Positions 1 to 8,891 of a DNA stretch of 64,000 nucleotides are shown one piece after another. The notes under the pieces were generated by a model that had not been told where the DNA came from, ran no database searches, and saw only the letters and a program-made list of their open reading frames with translations. Within the stretch, counting starts at the first letter, position 1. Every line of letters begins with the position of its first letter. A program made the translations under genes and the position numbers. Source of the DNA: Bacillota bacterium (GTDB lineage Bacteria; Bacillota; UBA4882; UBA8346); assembly GCA_023435225.1 (NCBI GenBank), contig JAEYRX010000096.1, forward strand, positions 128,340-192,339, given 5' to 3'.

Positions 1-1340
1 ATAAGCAGATATATAGTTTGGATCAAAAAAGCCGAAATAACAATTAAAACATATAAAATAAAGACTAGTATAAATTTTAAGCTTCTCTCAAAGGAGATCC
101 CCGTCTCCTCAGGTATCATAATTGGTTTCATAGTAACGGAAATCAGTTTGATATTGTACTTCATGAAATTTGGTACAACCTTTGACAGAGCTGATTTAAC
201 ATGAGGCGAATGTTTCATAATTATCGGAGCTAAAAGAGTCATTATAAAAACATAGACACCGGTAAACTGATATAACGAATCGGAGATCACTCCCATACCA
301 TATCCAAGCGTGACGTAAATCATCGAGTATTCGCCACGGGCAATCATACTGGTTCCCATTGATATGGCGTTATTTGGAGAAAATCCGCTAAATAAAGCCG
401 CTGTGGAGGTGGAGAGGACCTCTACTAAAATACTGATTGGAACAATAATAGCGACCATCCAGAGTATCCCCGGGATTTCCTTCGGATTAAGCAGCATACC
501 GAAGGAGATAAAAAAGATAATCAGAAATATATCTTTGAATGCCGAAACAGTACGGTGCAATCTTTCTTCAACATCATAGTTATTGATTAACATACCTAAG
601 AGAAAAGCGCCGGCGGCGGAAGCCAACCCCACTTTGACGGCAAATGCGCTGACCAACAGAATAATTCCCATAATTAAAGCGGTAAAAAGTTCTTGAGATT
701 CGATCCGCATCAATATTTTATCGGTAAAAATGTTGATAAACAAGATCCCCAAAAAAATGAAAGCGCTGTAAAACAAGAGTGATTTTCCGATTGAGAACGC
801 GATCATATGAACCTGGAGGCTATTATAGGTAACAATACTGGTTAAAACTCCTAATAATGCGACTGCGATAAAATCTTCATAAACCATGACCCCCATTAAA
901 ACTTCGGATTCCTTGGCAGCGGTCCTTTTCATATCAAATAGAAGCTTGGCCACTACCCCGCTGCTGCTTAAAGTAAGAATCCCCGCCAGGAAAAGCTTTT
1001 CACTAAATACCAACCCTATCGAGACCCCAATCAGATATCCGACTACAAAATTAGCAATTATCTCGAATGATCCGATGAATAAAACCGAATTCCGGACTTT
1101 TTTAAATTTCTTAATCGAGAATTCCAACCCCAGAAAGAACATTAGCAAGACGACGCCAAGTTCGGAAAGAGTATTAATAAAAGTAGTATCTTTTACTAAA
1201 CCCAGCATATTAGGGCCAATAATCAATCCGGTAACCATATAACCGGTGATAACCGATTGGCGCAACTTTTTTAGAAGCACTGCGGAAAAAAATCCTAGAA
1301 ACAGTACAATTCCCAGCTCGAATAAGATATTATGGTGCAT
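1..1340 (-). CDS. khtU: CPA2-family K+(Na+)/H+ antiporter, KhtU-like (partial)
   Basis: The minus strand is open from an ATG at 1340 to the window edge (446 codons, no stop), so the C-terminus is missing. Upstream GGAGG lies about 5 nt from the ATG. The protein starts MHHNILFELGIVLFLG and has around a dozen hydrophobic segments typical of the KefB/KhtU cation:proton antiporters, with motifs such as LSELGVVLLMFFLGLEFS and LASAAGAFLLGM. Such proteins exchange monovalent cations for protons across the inner membrane. The gene follows the KhtT-like regulator by about 40 nt on the same strand, which makes a KhtTU pair likely. Family assignment is firm; K+ rather than Na+ as substrate is inferred from the neighbour. 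Confidence 0.85.
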   Translation of the reverse strand, partial: MHHNILFELGIVLFLGFFSAVLLKKLRQSVITGYMVTGLIIGPNMLGLVKDTTFINTLSELGVVLLMFFLGLEFSIKKFKKVRNSVLFIGSFEIIANFVVGYLIGVSIGLVFSEKLFLAGILTLSSSGVVAKLLFDMKRTAAKESEVLMGVMVYEDFIAVALLGVLTSIVTYNSLQVHMIAFSIGKSLLFYSAFIFLGILFINIFTDKILMRIESQELFTALIMGIILLVSAFAVKVGLASAAGAFLLGMLINNYDVEERLHRTVSAFKDIFLIIFFISFGMLLNPKEIPGILWMVAIIVPISILVEVLSTSTAALFSGFSPNNAISMGTSMIARGEYSMIYVTLGYGMGVISDSLYQFTGVYVFIMTLLAPIIMKHSPHVKSALSKVVPNFMKYNIKLISVTMKPIMIPEETGISFERSLKFILVFILYVLIVISAFLIQTIYLL

Positions 1341-1380
1341 TATGCCTCCGGAAACTTATATTTATTTGCTGAAAAATGTA

Positions 1381-1863
1381 TTAGTATCCTCTTATAATAG
1401 CCAGAAAATCTTTAAACCGTTCAGGCTTTCCAATTACCACGCAGGTGTCGCCATCTTTAAAAATAAAATCGGAATCCGGGTTGGGGATGAAAGTATCTTC
1501 TCTCAAAACGGCAATTATTGAGATTTGGGTCCGTTTCCTAATTCCCAACTGCCCCAGTTGTTTGCCAATAACAGGTGATTTACTATCCAACTTATACCAG
1601 TCAATTTTAATTCCTTCCAAAGCTACTTCCAGGTTTTCAACTGCTTTAGGTTTAAACATTACCCCGGAAAGAAACGCCCCTAGTCTTCGGGCCTCTTCAT
1701 CAAGGAGAGTTACACTGGCATCAGGATCGCCGGCTTGATTCATGACATAAAGTTCTCTTTTCCCGTCATGATGAATAATTAAAACCAATTTTTCTTGTGA
1801 ATGAGTAGTACAGCTTATTTTTTTACCAATTCCGGGTAAGTCGGTTTCACTAAAAAAAGACAT
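1381..1863 (-). CDS. khtT: KhtT-like regulatory subunit with TrkA-C (RCK_C) domain
   Basis: This 160-residue cytoplasmic protein ends in a TrkA-C fold: LGQLGIRKRTQISIIAVLR at about 105-123, then the PDSDFIFKDGDTCVVIGK stretch, a classic RCK C-terminal signature. The N-terminal part (DLPGIGKKISCTT) matches the KhtT type of antiporter regulator, about 165 residues long. It probably gates the adjacent antiporter in response to a nucleotide or pH, as known for Bacillus KhtT. It is the first gene of a minus-strand operon with the antiporter. Specific ligand unknown. Confidence 0.85.
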   Translation of the reverse strand: MSFFSETDLPGIGKKISCTTHSQEKLVLIIHHDGKRELYVMNQAGDPDASVTLLDEEARRLGAFLSGVMFKPKAVENLEVALEGIKIDWYKLDSKSPVIGKQLGQLGIRKRTQISIIAVLREDTFIPNPDSDFIFKDGDTCVVIGKPERFKDFLAIIRGY

Positions 1864-2007
1864 CTAAAAGCCCCCTATTACTAATTATAATAGTTGTTTT
1901 AAATATATTTAATTGCTAAAATAAACACAACTAATTATATCATAGTTTATTAGCCCTTTGATATTAAATAAATACTTGCATAGGCTTACCCGGGTTTAGG
2001 TGGGAGG

Positions 2008-2076
2008 ATGAAAAACATGAATATTATTATTGTTGGATGTGGTCGGACAGGAAGTTCCATTGCCGGCCGGATGTGA
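2008..2076 (+). pseudogene. TrkA/RCK N-terminal remnant
   Basis: A well-placed TGGGAGG precedes ATGs at 2008 and 2017, and the reading frame MNIIIVGCGRTGSSIAG matches the start of TrkA-type K+ channel regulators (Rossmann GxGRxGxxxA nucleotide loop). It hits TGA at 2074 after about 22 codons. DNA up to about 2183 shows no continuation I can prove. It looks like the 5' end of a decayed trkA beside the KhtTU operon. Confidence 0.5.
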
Positions 2077-2212
2077 TAGCCACCATATACCAAAAAGCAA
2101 AATGCAGTGTCTGGCTGTTCGACAATAAATAAAACCGGAATATTCATTCCAGGGCAACCAACAAAACTTACTATGGTAAGCAATTATTCCTTCCTTTTTC
2201 CAACTCCGGAAA

Positions 2213-2338
2213 TTAGTTTTCAGTTCGGCAGCGTTTCATCCAAGCTATACAGGCGGCGGATAAAATAACAAATGCTATAATAATAATTACCCAAATATCT
2301 TTAATATTCTTTTGTAAAGGGAAAGTATTTGATATCAT
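2213..2338 (-). CDS. small single-pass membrane protein (41 aa)
   Basis: A 41-codon frame starts at ATG 2338, preceded by GAGGAGGG at good spacing, and ends with TAA at 2213-2215. The peptide has a hydrophilic start (MISNTFPLQKNIKDI), one hydrophobic stretch (WVIIIIAFVILSAACIAW) and a basic tail (MKRCRTEN), so it should cross the membrane once. I do not recognise a family. The ribosome site and membrane profile are the support; no neighbour shares its transcript obviously. Confidence 0.55.
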   Translation of the reverse strand: MISNTFPLQKNIKDIWVIIIIAFVILSAACIAWMKRCRTEN

Positions 2339-2454
2339 GATAACCCTCCTCTATTTACAATATTCTTTATGTGGCTTATCGAGTATTGATGAACGGCATA
2401 AAATATTCAGGCAAAAGGCAACAAGTAACAGTAATAAGTAATAGTTTCTTCTAA

Positions 2455-2552
2455 GGAAGCGCTGATTAATCCGATTTTGTGCGAGCAAATATGCGGTATT
2501 AGGCATTTTACGAAGCACAAAATCGTCACTTATTCAATTAATCAGCGCTTCC
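2455..2552 (+). mobile_element. 98-bp MITE-like palindrome, copy 1
   Basis: The element begins GGAAGCGCTGATTAAT and ends with the inverted copy ATTAATCAGCGCTTCC. An inner inverted pair CGATTTTGTGC / GCACAAAATCG surrounds the centre. CTAA stands on both sides, a likely 4-bp target duplication. Copies of the same length lie at 18045 and 39704. It has no coding capacity and no matching transposase is in the window. Confidence 0.8.
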
Positions 2553-2632
2553 CTAAGAGAATTTCTGACATTCAAGATGGAAGCTTAAAAATTCGATTAT
2601 TATGATATATAGATTTCTTATAGGAGTGCTAA

Positions 2633-3439
2633 ATGAAAATTGATGATTTATTAAACCAACTAATTGAAGGTGATTGTCTGGAGGTTATGAAAGAAATTCC
2701 GGACCAGTCAATTGATATGATCCTTTGCGATCTTCCTTATGCCATGACCCAGAATAAATGGGACAGCCTTATTCCGCTTGATTTACTCTGGATGGAATAT
2801 GAAAGAATTATTAAAGAGAACGGGGCGATTGTTCTAACCGCTCAGGGAGTATTTACCGCCAAACTTATTTTGAGTAATGAAAGACTTTTTAAGTATAAAA
2901 TCGCCTGGATAAAGTCGAAACCCACCAATTTTTTAAACGCCCGTAAACAGCCTTTACGTAAACATGAAGATATTTGTGTGTTTTATAAGAAACAACCTAC
3001 ATATAATCCTCAGATGACTCCTGGAGAACCTTATACCAAAGGGGTCAGAAAAAATCAACTCTCGGGGAGCTACGGGGATTTTAAACCGGTGGAAGTTAAA
3101 AGTGATAATGGTGAAAGGTTTCCAGCTGATGTTGTTTATTTTAAAACGGCGGAAAGCGAGGGAACAGTCTGGCACCCTACTCAGAAACCGGTTGAATTGG
3201 GCCGATATTTAATAAGAACTTATTCGAACCCTGGTGATATTATTCTTGATAACACTTTTGGCAGTGGTAGCTTTTTGGTTGCCGCGGTCTTGGAAGGGAG
3301 GAATTTTATTGGGATTGAAAAAAACGATGAGGGATATCTATTTAAGAAGAAAAAGATTGATTATCTTAAGGTTGCCAAGGAAAGAATTGATAAAGCCCGG
3401 AGCATAATGAAACTACAAACAGATTTTGTCCGTAACTAA
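2633..3439 (+). CDS. beta-class DNA (N4/N6) methyltransferase, solitary
   Basis: A 268-residue SAM-dependent methylase of the N6_N4_Mtase (PF01555) type. The catalytic motif IV is DLPY at 33-36 (a variant of DPPY), and the SAM-binding motif I is FGSGSF at 209-214 in DNTFGSGSFLVAA, so the order catalytic-then-SAM marks the beta class. TAGGAG precedes the ATG. Residues RKQPLRKHEDICVFYKK and WHPTQKP are also typical. No restriction enzyme gene is adjacent, so it is an orphan methylase; similar genes are common in phages and mobile DNA. Target sequence cannot be read from the protein. Confidence 0.85.
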   Translation: MKIDDLLNQLIEGDCLEVMKEIPDQSIDMILCDLPYAMTQNKWDSLIPLDLLWMEYERIIKENGAIVLTAQGVFTAKLILSNERLFKYKIAWIKSKPTNFLNARKQPLRKHEDICVFYKKQPTYNPQMTPGEPYTKGVRKNQLSGSYGDFKPVEVKSDNGERFPADVVYFKTAESEGTVWHPTQKPVELGRYLIRTYSNPGDIILDNTFGSGSFLVAAVLEGRNFIGIEKNDEGYLFKKKKIDYLKVAKERIDKARSIMKLQTDFVRN

Positions 3440-3857
3440 TTCCCCACTCCATCAAATTTTAAACTCCACCATCCGCTTCTTAACAATGTATGGTTTTTAA
3501 TCAATGCGATAATAAAATCCTTCTTCATAATTAAAATTTCCGCATATTTTTTAGTTTCCAGGAATATAAATTTTATAGCTTGGTTGAATAAAAAATTCAT
3601 CATCACTTTTAAACAAAATGAAAAGAAGAAACTGATTTTATTGACAATTAGACAATATTATTAAGTTTATTTCTATAAAAGAATAAAACTTATTACTGAT
3701 TTGGAATTATCCCATATGCTCTAAAGGGTTATTTTGAAAGGGGGTGAGGAATTTTTAGGACGAGCCGGCACGGCATATAAACTAGGCTGAAAAATAAAAT
3801 AGATATACTAAATTTCCCTTAGTATAACTAACGGAATTTGGTACAAAGGAGGCGCAT
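3440..3857. other. 418-bp intergenic region with operator-like palindrome
   Basis: No gene is visible. A palindrome TATACTAA / TTAGTATA (3804-3811 and 3819-3826) lies about 30 nt before the OmpA-type gene and could be an operator or an mRNA hairpin. A TTGACA at 3641 has no well-spaced -10 partner. The gene's ribosome site AAAGGAGG is at about 3845. Confidence 0.4.
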
Positions 3858-6545
3858 ATGGACTCAAAGGTTGCAATATTATTAGTTCTTTTAGGCTTTT
3901 TAATACTGACTCCCACTCCATTGATCAACACAATCCAACCGGATTACGGACTAAACACTGAAATAGTACAAGTTAAGATTGGCGGAGACAAAATTGAAGA
4001 TACGGCGACCGTTAAATTATGCCGGTCCGGTGAGAAAGATATTGTCGGATCAAAGGTTGAAGTGAGTGATAAAAAGCATTTGATTTGTAATTTTGACCTG
4101 AATGGAGTTAAAGGCGGGAAATGGGATGTGGTCATCAGCAACAAAAACCGGATGACTAAAAAGGAAAAAACCGCTACTCTGATTAACGGATTTGAAATTT
4201 GTTATCCTCAACCGGCGATTACTATGATTGAACCCGATTATGGCTTAAATAACGTGATAATACCGGTGAAAATCCGTGGTAAATATTTACGGGATGGCGC
4301 AAAAGTATTTTTAGATAACCAAAGTAACGGCCCGATCGAATTTACCAAACTAAAAATAATCTCCGGAGAAGAAATAACCGGAGAGGTTGATTTGAGGGGC
4401 GCCCGCACCGGTATTTACGACCTGAAAATAGTAAACCCTGATGACCAAAGCGGTATTTTGACCGAGGGATTTGCAATTGGTAATCCGGCTCCGGTGGTTA
4501 ACCAAGTAGAACCGAATTATGGACTTCCCAACCATAAAGTCACTTGTAAGATTAGTGGAGCTTGTTTTAGACCCGGAATTAATGCCTTTTTATTCCGCGG
4601 AGATCGAATAATTACCGGTTTGAATGTTAGAAAGGTTTCCAATACCGGATTTACCTGTGATTTCGATTTGGATGGAACAGCTCCCGGTTTTTATGCAATA
4701 AAAGCAGTCAATGACGACGGGAAATCAGGTCTCCTTAAAGACTGTTTTCAAGTTGGCAAGCCGGCGCCGCTAATCAATAGTATTGAACCGACCCGGGGAA
4801 TAAAGAATAAAACAGTAAATCTCGTTATAAACGGAAAAAATTTTCGATCCGGAGCAAAAGTCTTTTTAGAGAGAGGCAATCAGTCAATTGAGGGAAATGA
4901 GGTAGCGGTTATCTCCGATTCGGCGGTTAAATGCCAAATAGACCTGAAAGAGACAACAGTGGGAAATTATAATCTCCGAGTTATCAATGATGACGGACAA
5001 ACAGCAATATTAAAAAGCGTTTTTACTGTTGAATATCCAGCCCCCTCAATTAATAAGATTAATCCTATAAGTGGGCTGAATAACCAATTGATTACGGCCG
5101 GCATTTATGGCAACGGATTTAGGGAAGGAATTGAGGTTTGGCTGGAGAACAAAAACGGTATAATCGAAGGCACCAGTGTTGAATTGATTTCCGACCGGGA
5201 AGTGCAATGCCGGTTCAACCTGAAAGGGAATATTATCGGATTTTACGATGTTAAAGTGCGGAATGATGACGGTAAATCCGCAGTTTTGAAAGAAAAATTT
5301 ACAATAGAATATCCGACGCCGGTGATCAAAGGGATTACACCGGAAAACGGATTAAATAATGAGACTATGGTTGCGGTTATCACCGGAAGCGGTTTTCGGG
5401 ACGGAATTAAAGTTAGCTTACAATACGAAGAAAATACGGTGGAAGGTACGGACATTCAAGTTAATTCCGGAACGGAGTTTCAATGTTGCTTTGATCTTGT
5501 AGGAGTTGAAACCGGGGTTTTTAATTTGACGGTAATGAATGATGATGGAAAGAGCAATACATTACCGGGAGCATTTCAAGTGGAATATCCGGCTCCGCAT
5601 ATCTTTAGTATTGAACCGGAAGAAGCGCTTAATAAGGGAGCAATTACTACTACTATTAAAGGAGAAAATTTCAGAGCCGGCCTCAAAATTGCTTTAATCA
5701 GAGGTGATCAGATAATTGAAGGGTCGGAGGTAAACTTGGAGTCGTCGGAAGAAATAAGTGGTCGGTTTGAACTACTTGATATCGAACCCGGCAGTTATGA
5801 TCTTAAAGTTATCAATGATGACCAAAAAACAGCTGTCTTAGAGGCTGGTTTTGAGGTGAAAAAAAGAAGTCTATTGATTGAGTCGATTAAACCGGATCAA
5901 GGTTTTAATAATGGGGCGATTCTCGTTTATATTCAAGGCCGGAATTTTGATCCAGGCTTAACGGTAAAATTAATCGGCCAAGAAATAGAGCTTAGCGGTC
6001 AGAATATCAAAGTCGAACAGGGAACCAAGATAACTTGTTTTCTTGATATTACCGGTAAACCGGTAGGCAGCTATGATTTGATGGTTATAAATCCCGATCA
6101 GGAAAAAGCGGTCTTGGAGAACGGATTTAGAATCAAAGAATATACGCCGTCTTGTGACGACCTAAATAATAAATTAAAGCCGGTTTTCTTCGACTTTGAT
6201 AAGGAGGATATCCGGGAAGATCAGCTTTCAGGTTTGGAGAATAATCTAAAGCTTCTTTCTGAAAATTCCGGGTTGTATATTCTTTTGGGAGGTCATGCCG
6301 ATGAAAGAGGCTCCCGGGAATATAACCTTGATTTATCAGCTAGACGTGGAGAGGCTATCAAAGATTATCTGGTAAAAGCTGGCATAGATCCCGAACGAGT
6401 AACAATTTATGCTTATGGAAAAGATTATCCGATCAAAAAGGGGCATGATGAAACAGCCTGGTGGTATAACCGACGGGTTGATATCCTGGTTTGGGAAGAG
6501 CCGCCAACCAAAGAACAAGGTTTATTATACATCGACGAAGAGTAA
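3858..6545 (+). CDS. eight IPT/TIG-like repeats plus OmpA/Pal peptidoglycan-binding domain
   Basis: An 895-residue envelope protein. A short hydrophobic N-terminus (VAILLVLLGFLIL) acts as signal or anchor. Eight blocks of about 92 residues follow, each opening with P.P.I..I.P..GLNN and holding I.G..F..G..V.L and a G.Y.L.V.NDDG close, like IPT/TIG beta-sandwiches. The C-terminus from about 760 is an OmpA domain: VFFDFDKEDI, GGHADERGSREYNLDLSARR and YGKDYPIKKGHDE, close to Pal. OmpA domains bind peptidoglycan, so the repeats probably project through the periplasm toward the outer membrane. A TATACTAA palindrome precedes it and a strong terminator follows. Domain calls are firm; role is inferred. 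Confidence 0.85.
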   Translation: MDSKVAILLVLLGFLILTPTPLINTIQPDYGLNTEIVQVKIGGDKIEDTATVKLCRSGEKDIVGSKVEVSDKKHLICNFDLNGVKGGKWDVVISNKNRMTKKEKTATLINGFEICYPQPAITMIEPDYGLNNVIIPVKIRGKYLRDGAKVFLDNQSNGPIEFTKLKIISGEEITGEVDLRGARTGIYDLKIVNPDDQSGILTEGFAIGNPAPVVNQVEPNYGLPNHKVTCKISGACFRPGINAFLFRGDRIITGLNVRKVSNTGFTCDFDLDGTAPGFYAIKAVNDDGKSGLLKDCFQVGKPAPLINSIEPTRGIKNKTVNLVINGKNFRSGAKVFLERGNQSIEGNEVAVISDSAVKCQIDLKETTVGNYNLRVINDDGQTAILKSVFTVEYPAPSINKINPISGLNNQLITAGIYGNGFREGIEVWLENKNGIIEGTSVELISDREVQCRFNLKGNIIGFYDVKVRNDDGKSAVLKEKFTIEYPTPVIKGITPENGLNNETMVAVITGSGFRDGIKVSLQYEENTVEGTDIQVNSGTEFQCCFDLVGVETGVFNLTVMNDDGKSNTLPGAFQVEYPAPHIFSIEPEEALNKGAITTTIKGENFRAGLKIALIRGDQIIEGSEVNLESSEEISGRFELLDIEPGSYDLKVINDDQKTAVLEAGFEVKKRSLLIESIKPDQGFNNGAILVYIQGRNFDPGLTVKLIGQEIELSGQNIKVEQGTKITCFLDITGKPVGSYDLMVINPDQEKAVLENGFRIKEYTPSCDDLNNKLKPVFFDFDKEDIREDQLSGLENNLKLLSENSGLYILLGGHADERGSREYNLDLSARRGEAIKDYLVKAGIDPERVTIYAYGKDYPIKKGHDETAWWYNRRVDILVWEEPPTKEQGLLYIDEE

Positions 6546-6550
6546 ATTTT

Positions 6551-6586
6551 AAAACAAAACCAGCGGATGGCTGGTTTTGTTTTTTC
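6551..6586 (+). terminator. Rho-independent terminator
   Basis: AAAACAAAACCAGC (6551-6564) and GCTGGTTTTGTTTT (6570-6583) form a 14-bp stem with a 5-nt loop followed by T residues, 6 nt after the stop of the OmpA-type gene. Confidence 0.9.
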
Positions 6587-6681
6587 AGGCAAAAAGGGGT
6601 CATTAGAGGGCAATGAGCCGTAAAACCGTTATCAAAAAAGCGCATAAAATGTATGATCAGAATTAAGGAGGTATTTAAGAA

Positions 6682-6891
6682 ATGGAAGGAGGTATTCTTG
6701 ACGATTTTAAGGAGTTTCTCTCAAAAGCGGCTACTAAAATTTTGCGTAATGTGGCGCCAAAGTATTTAAAAAAGATATTACCTGATATTTTAACCCGCTT
6801 ATTATCCAAAATTTTAACTTTCCAGGTAAATCGTAATATGTTACACCAAAAGAATAATTTATCCCGGGAAAATGGAAATACTAATGAATAA
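6682..6891 (+). CDS. hypothetical 69-aa amphipathic protein
   Basis: A short frame with TAAGGAGG about 11 nt before the ATG. The first half alternates basic and hydrophobic residues (AATKILRNVAPKYLKKIL, then RLLSKILTF), suggesting amphipathic helices that could lie on a membrane; the tail is Asn-rich. No family recognised. It sits alone between a terminator and a palindromic repeat. Confidence 0.5.
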   Translation: MEGGILDDFKEFLSKAATKILRNVAPKYLKKILPDILTRLLSKILTFQVNRNMLHQKNNLSRENGNTNE

Positions 6892-6900
6892 AGCCATAAC

Positions 6901-6965
6901 TCTCTGTGCCTCCGTGTCTCTGTGGCCTATTAATTAGCCACAGAGGCACTGAGGACACGGAGAAA
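6901..6965 (+). repeat. CACAGAG-type palindromic repeat
   Basis: Arms CTCTGTGGC / GCCACAGAG and CTCCGTGTC / GACACGGAG form an imperfect long hairpin. Related hairpins are at 32769-32832 and 58427-58510, and single arms lie near 15164, 15285, 48131 and 50141. Confidence 0.75.
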
Positions 6966-7018
6966 AAGGTATTTCAATTCAACCACATAGCTTATTTTAG
7001 AAAGGTATTGAGAAATTA

Positions 7019-8530
7019 ATGAATTGGAAGAAGTATTTGCCTGGAATTGGATTATTCTTTTTAGCTTTGCTGGTACGTATCCCCTGGCTTTGGGAAGTCC
7101 CGCGATATATTGACGAGCTTCGTGAAGTTAACCTGGGATATCTGATTTATAAAGGGGCGGTATTCCCTTTACATAATGTATCCGGCGAGATAGGAGCATT
7201 GCATAATTATATTCTGGCGGGGATTTTTCAGGTTTTCGGCGCTAATATTTATTGGCCCCGCTTATATGTGGCAATAACTTCCGCTTGCACGGTTTTATTG
7301 GTTTATTTTTTAGGCAAACGCCTATATAATCATTGGACCGGGATAATAGCAGCCGGATTGCTGTTAACCAACGGAATGCATATCTTGGTAACCCATATGG
7401 CCTGGGCGAATTGTACGACCCCGTTTTTCTTTACCTTGGCTTTAATAGCCATTGTAAAAGCCGAAGAAGAAAAAAACGGAAAATGGCTGGTTGCTTCAGG
7501 TTTCTTTTGGGCTTTAACCTTGCAAACACATTCTTCGGTGATCGTATATATCCCGGCTGTACTATTATATATATTAATATTACGTTTTGGTGAGTTTAAA
7601 AAAATACCTTTCAGATATCATGTTTATGGGGTTATCGTTTTTATAGCCGGGTATGCCAATATGATTATCTTTAATATTATCTCTAGGGGAGAAAGTATTC
7701 GTTGGATTTCGACCAAAGGGTATACTCTGGAATCAAATCCCGGACTGGTATCATTTGGGAACAATTTATCGGGTATGTGGTTTCAGCTTATTCGGACTCT
7801 AAGTTCCACCTATGCTAATCAGGAATCCCTGTGGAGTTATTTTATTTACCCGTTCTTTTCAATAGCAGCCTTTTTATTAGGGTTTGGAATATACCGGTCA
7901 ATTAAAGAAAAGAAAACTTTATTGTTGTTAATCATCGCCGGAGGTTTTTTGGTTATTCCCTGGATTAACCACCGGTACGAATTTTTTGTAGTTACCAGGT
8001 ACATTATGCCGGTGATAATTGCGGCTTTAATAATAATGGCCTATGGAATATCGGTCTTATTGACAAAATTTTTACAATCCGAAAATAAACTTAAATATGG
8101 CTTAGGAGTGTTATTCTTAGTTGTTATCGGAATGCAATTAGTCCCTTTTTATTCATATTGTAGCCGATTAGCAGAAACCAATCTCTCCAATACTCTTAGT
8201 TTAAGATTGGTGAATACCGTTAAGCAAGTAAATCAAAGTAAAGCTATGGTTTTAGTTGACCCTGAAATTAAGATAACCAATAACCCCATCCCAACGTTGC
8301 TAAGAATTTGTAGTATTGATTCAAGAAAGATACTATCACTTGAAAGGCATAATTTTAAAAGAAAAGATATAGAACCGGGGTATGCAATATTAACTCCGGC
8401 AACTTTCCAAAGCTTAGAACGAAAAATAGGACTAAAAAAATTAAAAGTCTTTGAGCGGAAAAGTTTAATTCCTAATTCCAAACCGGATTCTATTCAACCA
8501 GTATATTTGGTTAAAATAACTTCCTGGTAA
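7019..8530 (+). CDS. GT-C family (GT39/ArnT-like) membrane glycosyltransferase
   Basis: A 503-residue polytopic protein with about ten or more membrane segments. The first outside loop carries acidic residues just after helix 1 (PWLWEVPRYIDELREVN), the usual catalytic place in GT-C enzymes, and HNYILAGIFQVFGANIYWPRL resembles the PMT_2/ArnT region. Such enzymes move sugars from lipid carriers to envelope acceptors on the outer side of the membrane. No sugar or acceptor can be deduced and no glycan cluster surrounds it. The C-terminal 120 residues after the last helix are soluble and not recognised. Family fairly sure, substrate unknown. Confidence 0.7.
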   Translation: MNWKKYLPGIGLFFLALLVRIPWLWEVPRYIDELREVNLGYLIYKGAVFPLHNVSGEIGALHNYILAGIFQVFGANIYWPRLYVAITSACTVLLVYFLGKRLYNHWTGIIAAGLLLTNGMHILVTHMAWANCTTPFFFTLALIAIVKAEEEKNGKWLVASGFFWALTLQTHSSVIVYIPAVLLYILILRFGEFKKIPFRYHVYGVIVFIAGYANMIIFNIISRGESIRWISTKGYTLESNPGLVSFGNNLSGMWFQLIRTLSSTYANQESLWSYFIYPFFSIAAFLLGFGIYRSIKEKKTLLLLIIAGGFLVIPWINHRYEFFVVTRYIMPVIIAALIIMAYGISVLLTKFLQSENKLKYGLGVLFLVVIGMQLVPFYSYCSRLAETNLSNTLSLRLVNTVKQVNQSKAMVLVDPEIKITNNPIPTLLRICSIDSRKILSLERHNFKRKDIEPGYAILTPATFQSLERKIGLKKLKVFERKSLIPNSKPDSIQPVYLVKITSW

Positions 8531-8732
8531 CTAATTGAGAATATTCAGATACTCCTCAAATTTATTCCTTGGGGCTTTCATTCTCATAACCTTGTTACTT
8601 AGCTGTAAAGATTTTTTTAAATAAGTTCATCAAAGATAGAATAGATTCAAATTATGTTATAATCATATAAAGATATATGTTAAGTTTAATTACGGCTTTC
8701 AGGGGAAATAAATTTAACAGTTCGGACATTTT

Positions 8733-8812
8733 AACCACGAAATGCACGAAGCACACGAAACTATAATACGCCTTAATATCTTTTTTCGTGCCTTTCGTGT
8801 GTTTCGTGGTTT
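8733..8812 (+). repeat. CACGAA-type palindromic repeat in a 361-bp intergenic gap
   Basis: AACCACGAAATGCACGAAG... faces CTTTCGTGTGTTTCGTGGTT to make a long imperfect hairpin. In the same gap (8531-8891) an extended -10 sequence TGTTATAAT occurs at 8655-8663 without a clear -35. Nothing else is visible. Confidence 0.7.
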
Positions 8813-8891
8813 AGGATTTTTTAAATATCCAAATTCGTATTGTTACAAGAATCTTGGAAAAGTAACTAATAGACAAAGGAGCGATTGAAAT

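Noticed and set aside
3740..3830. c-di-GMP riboswitch upstream of the OmpA-type gene
   Set aside because: GCCGGCACGGC is present but the conserved riboswitch core and second hairpin are not.
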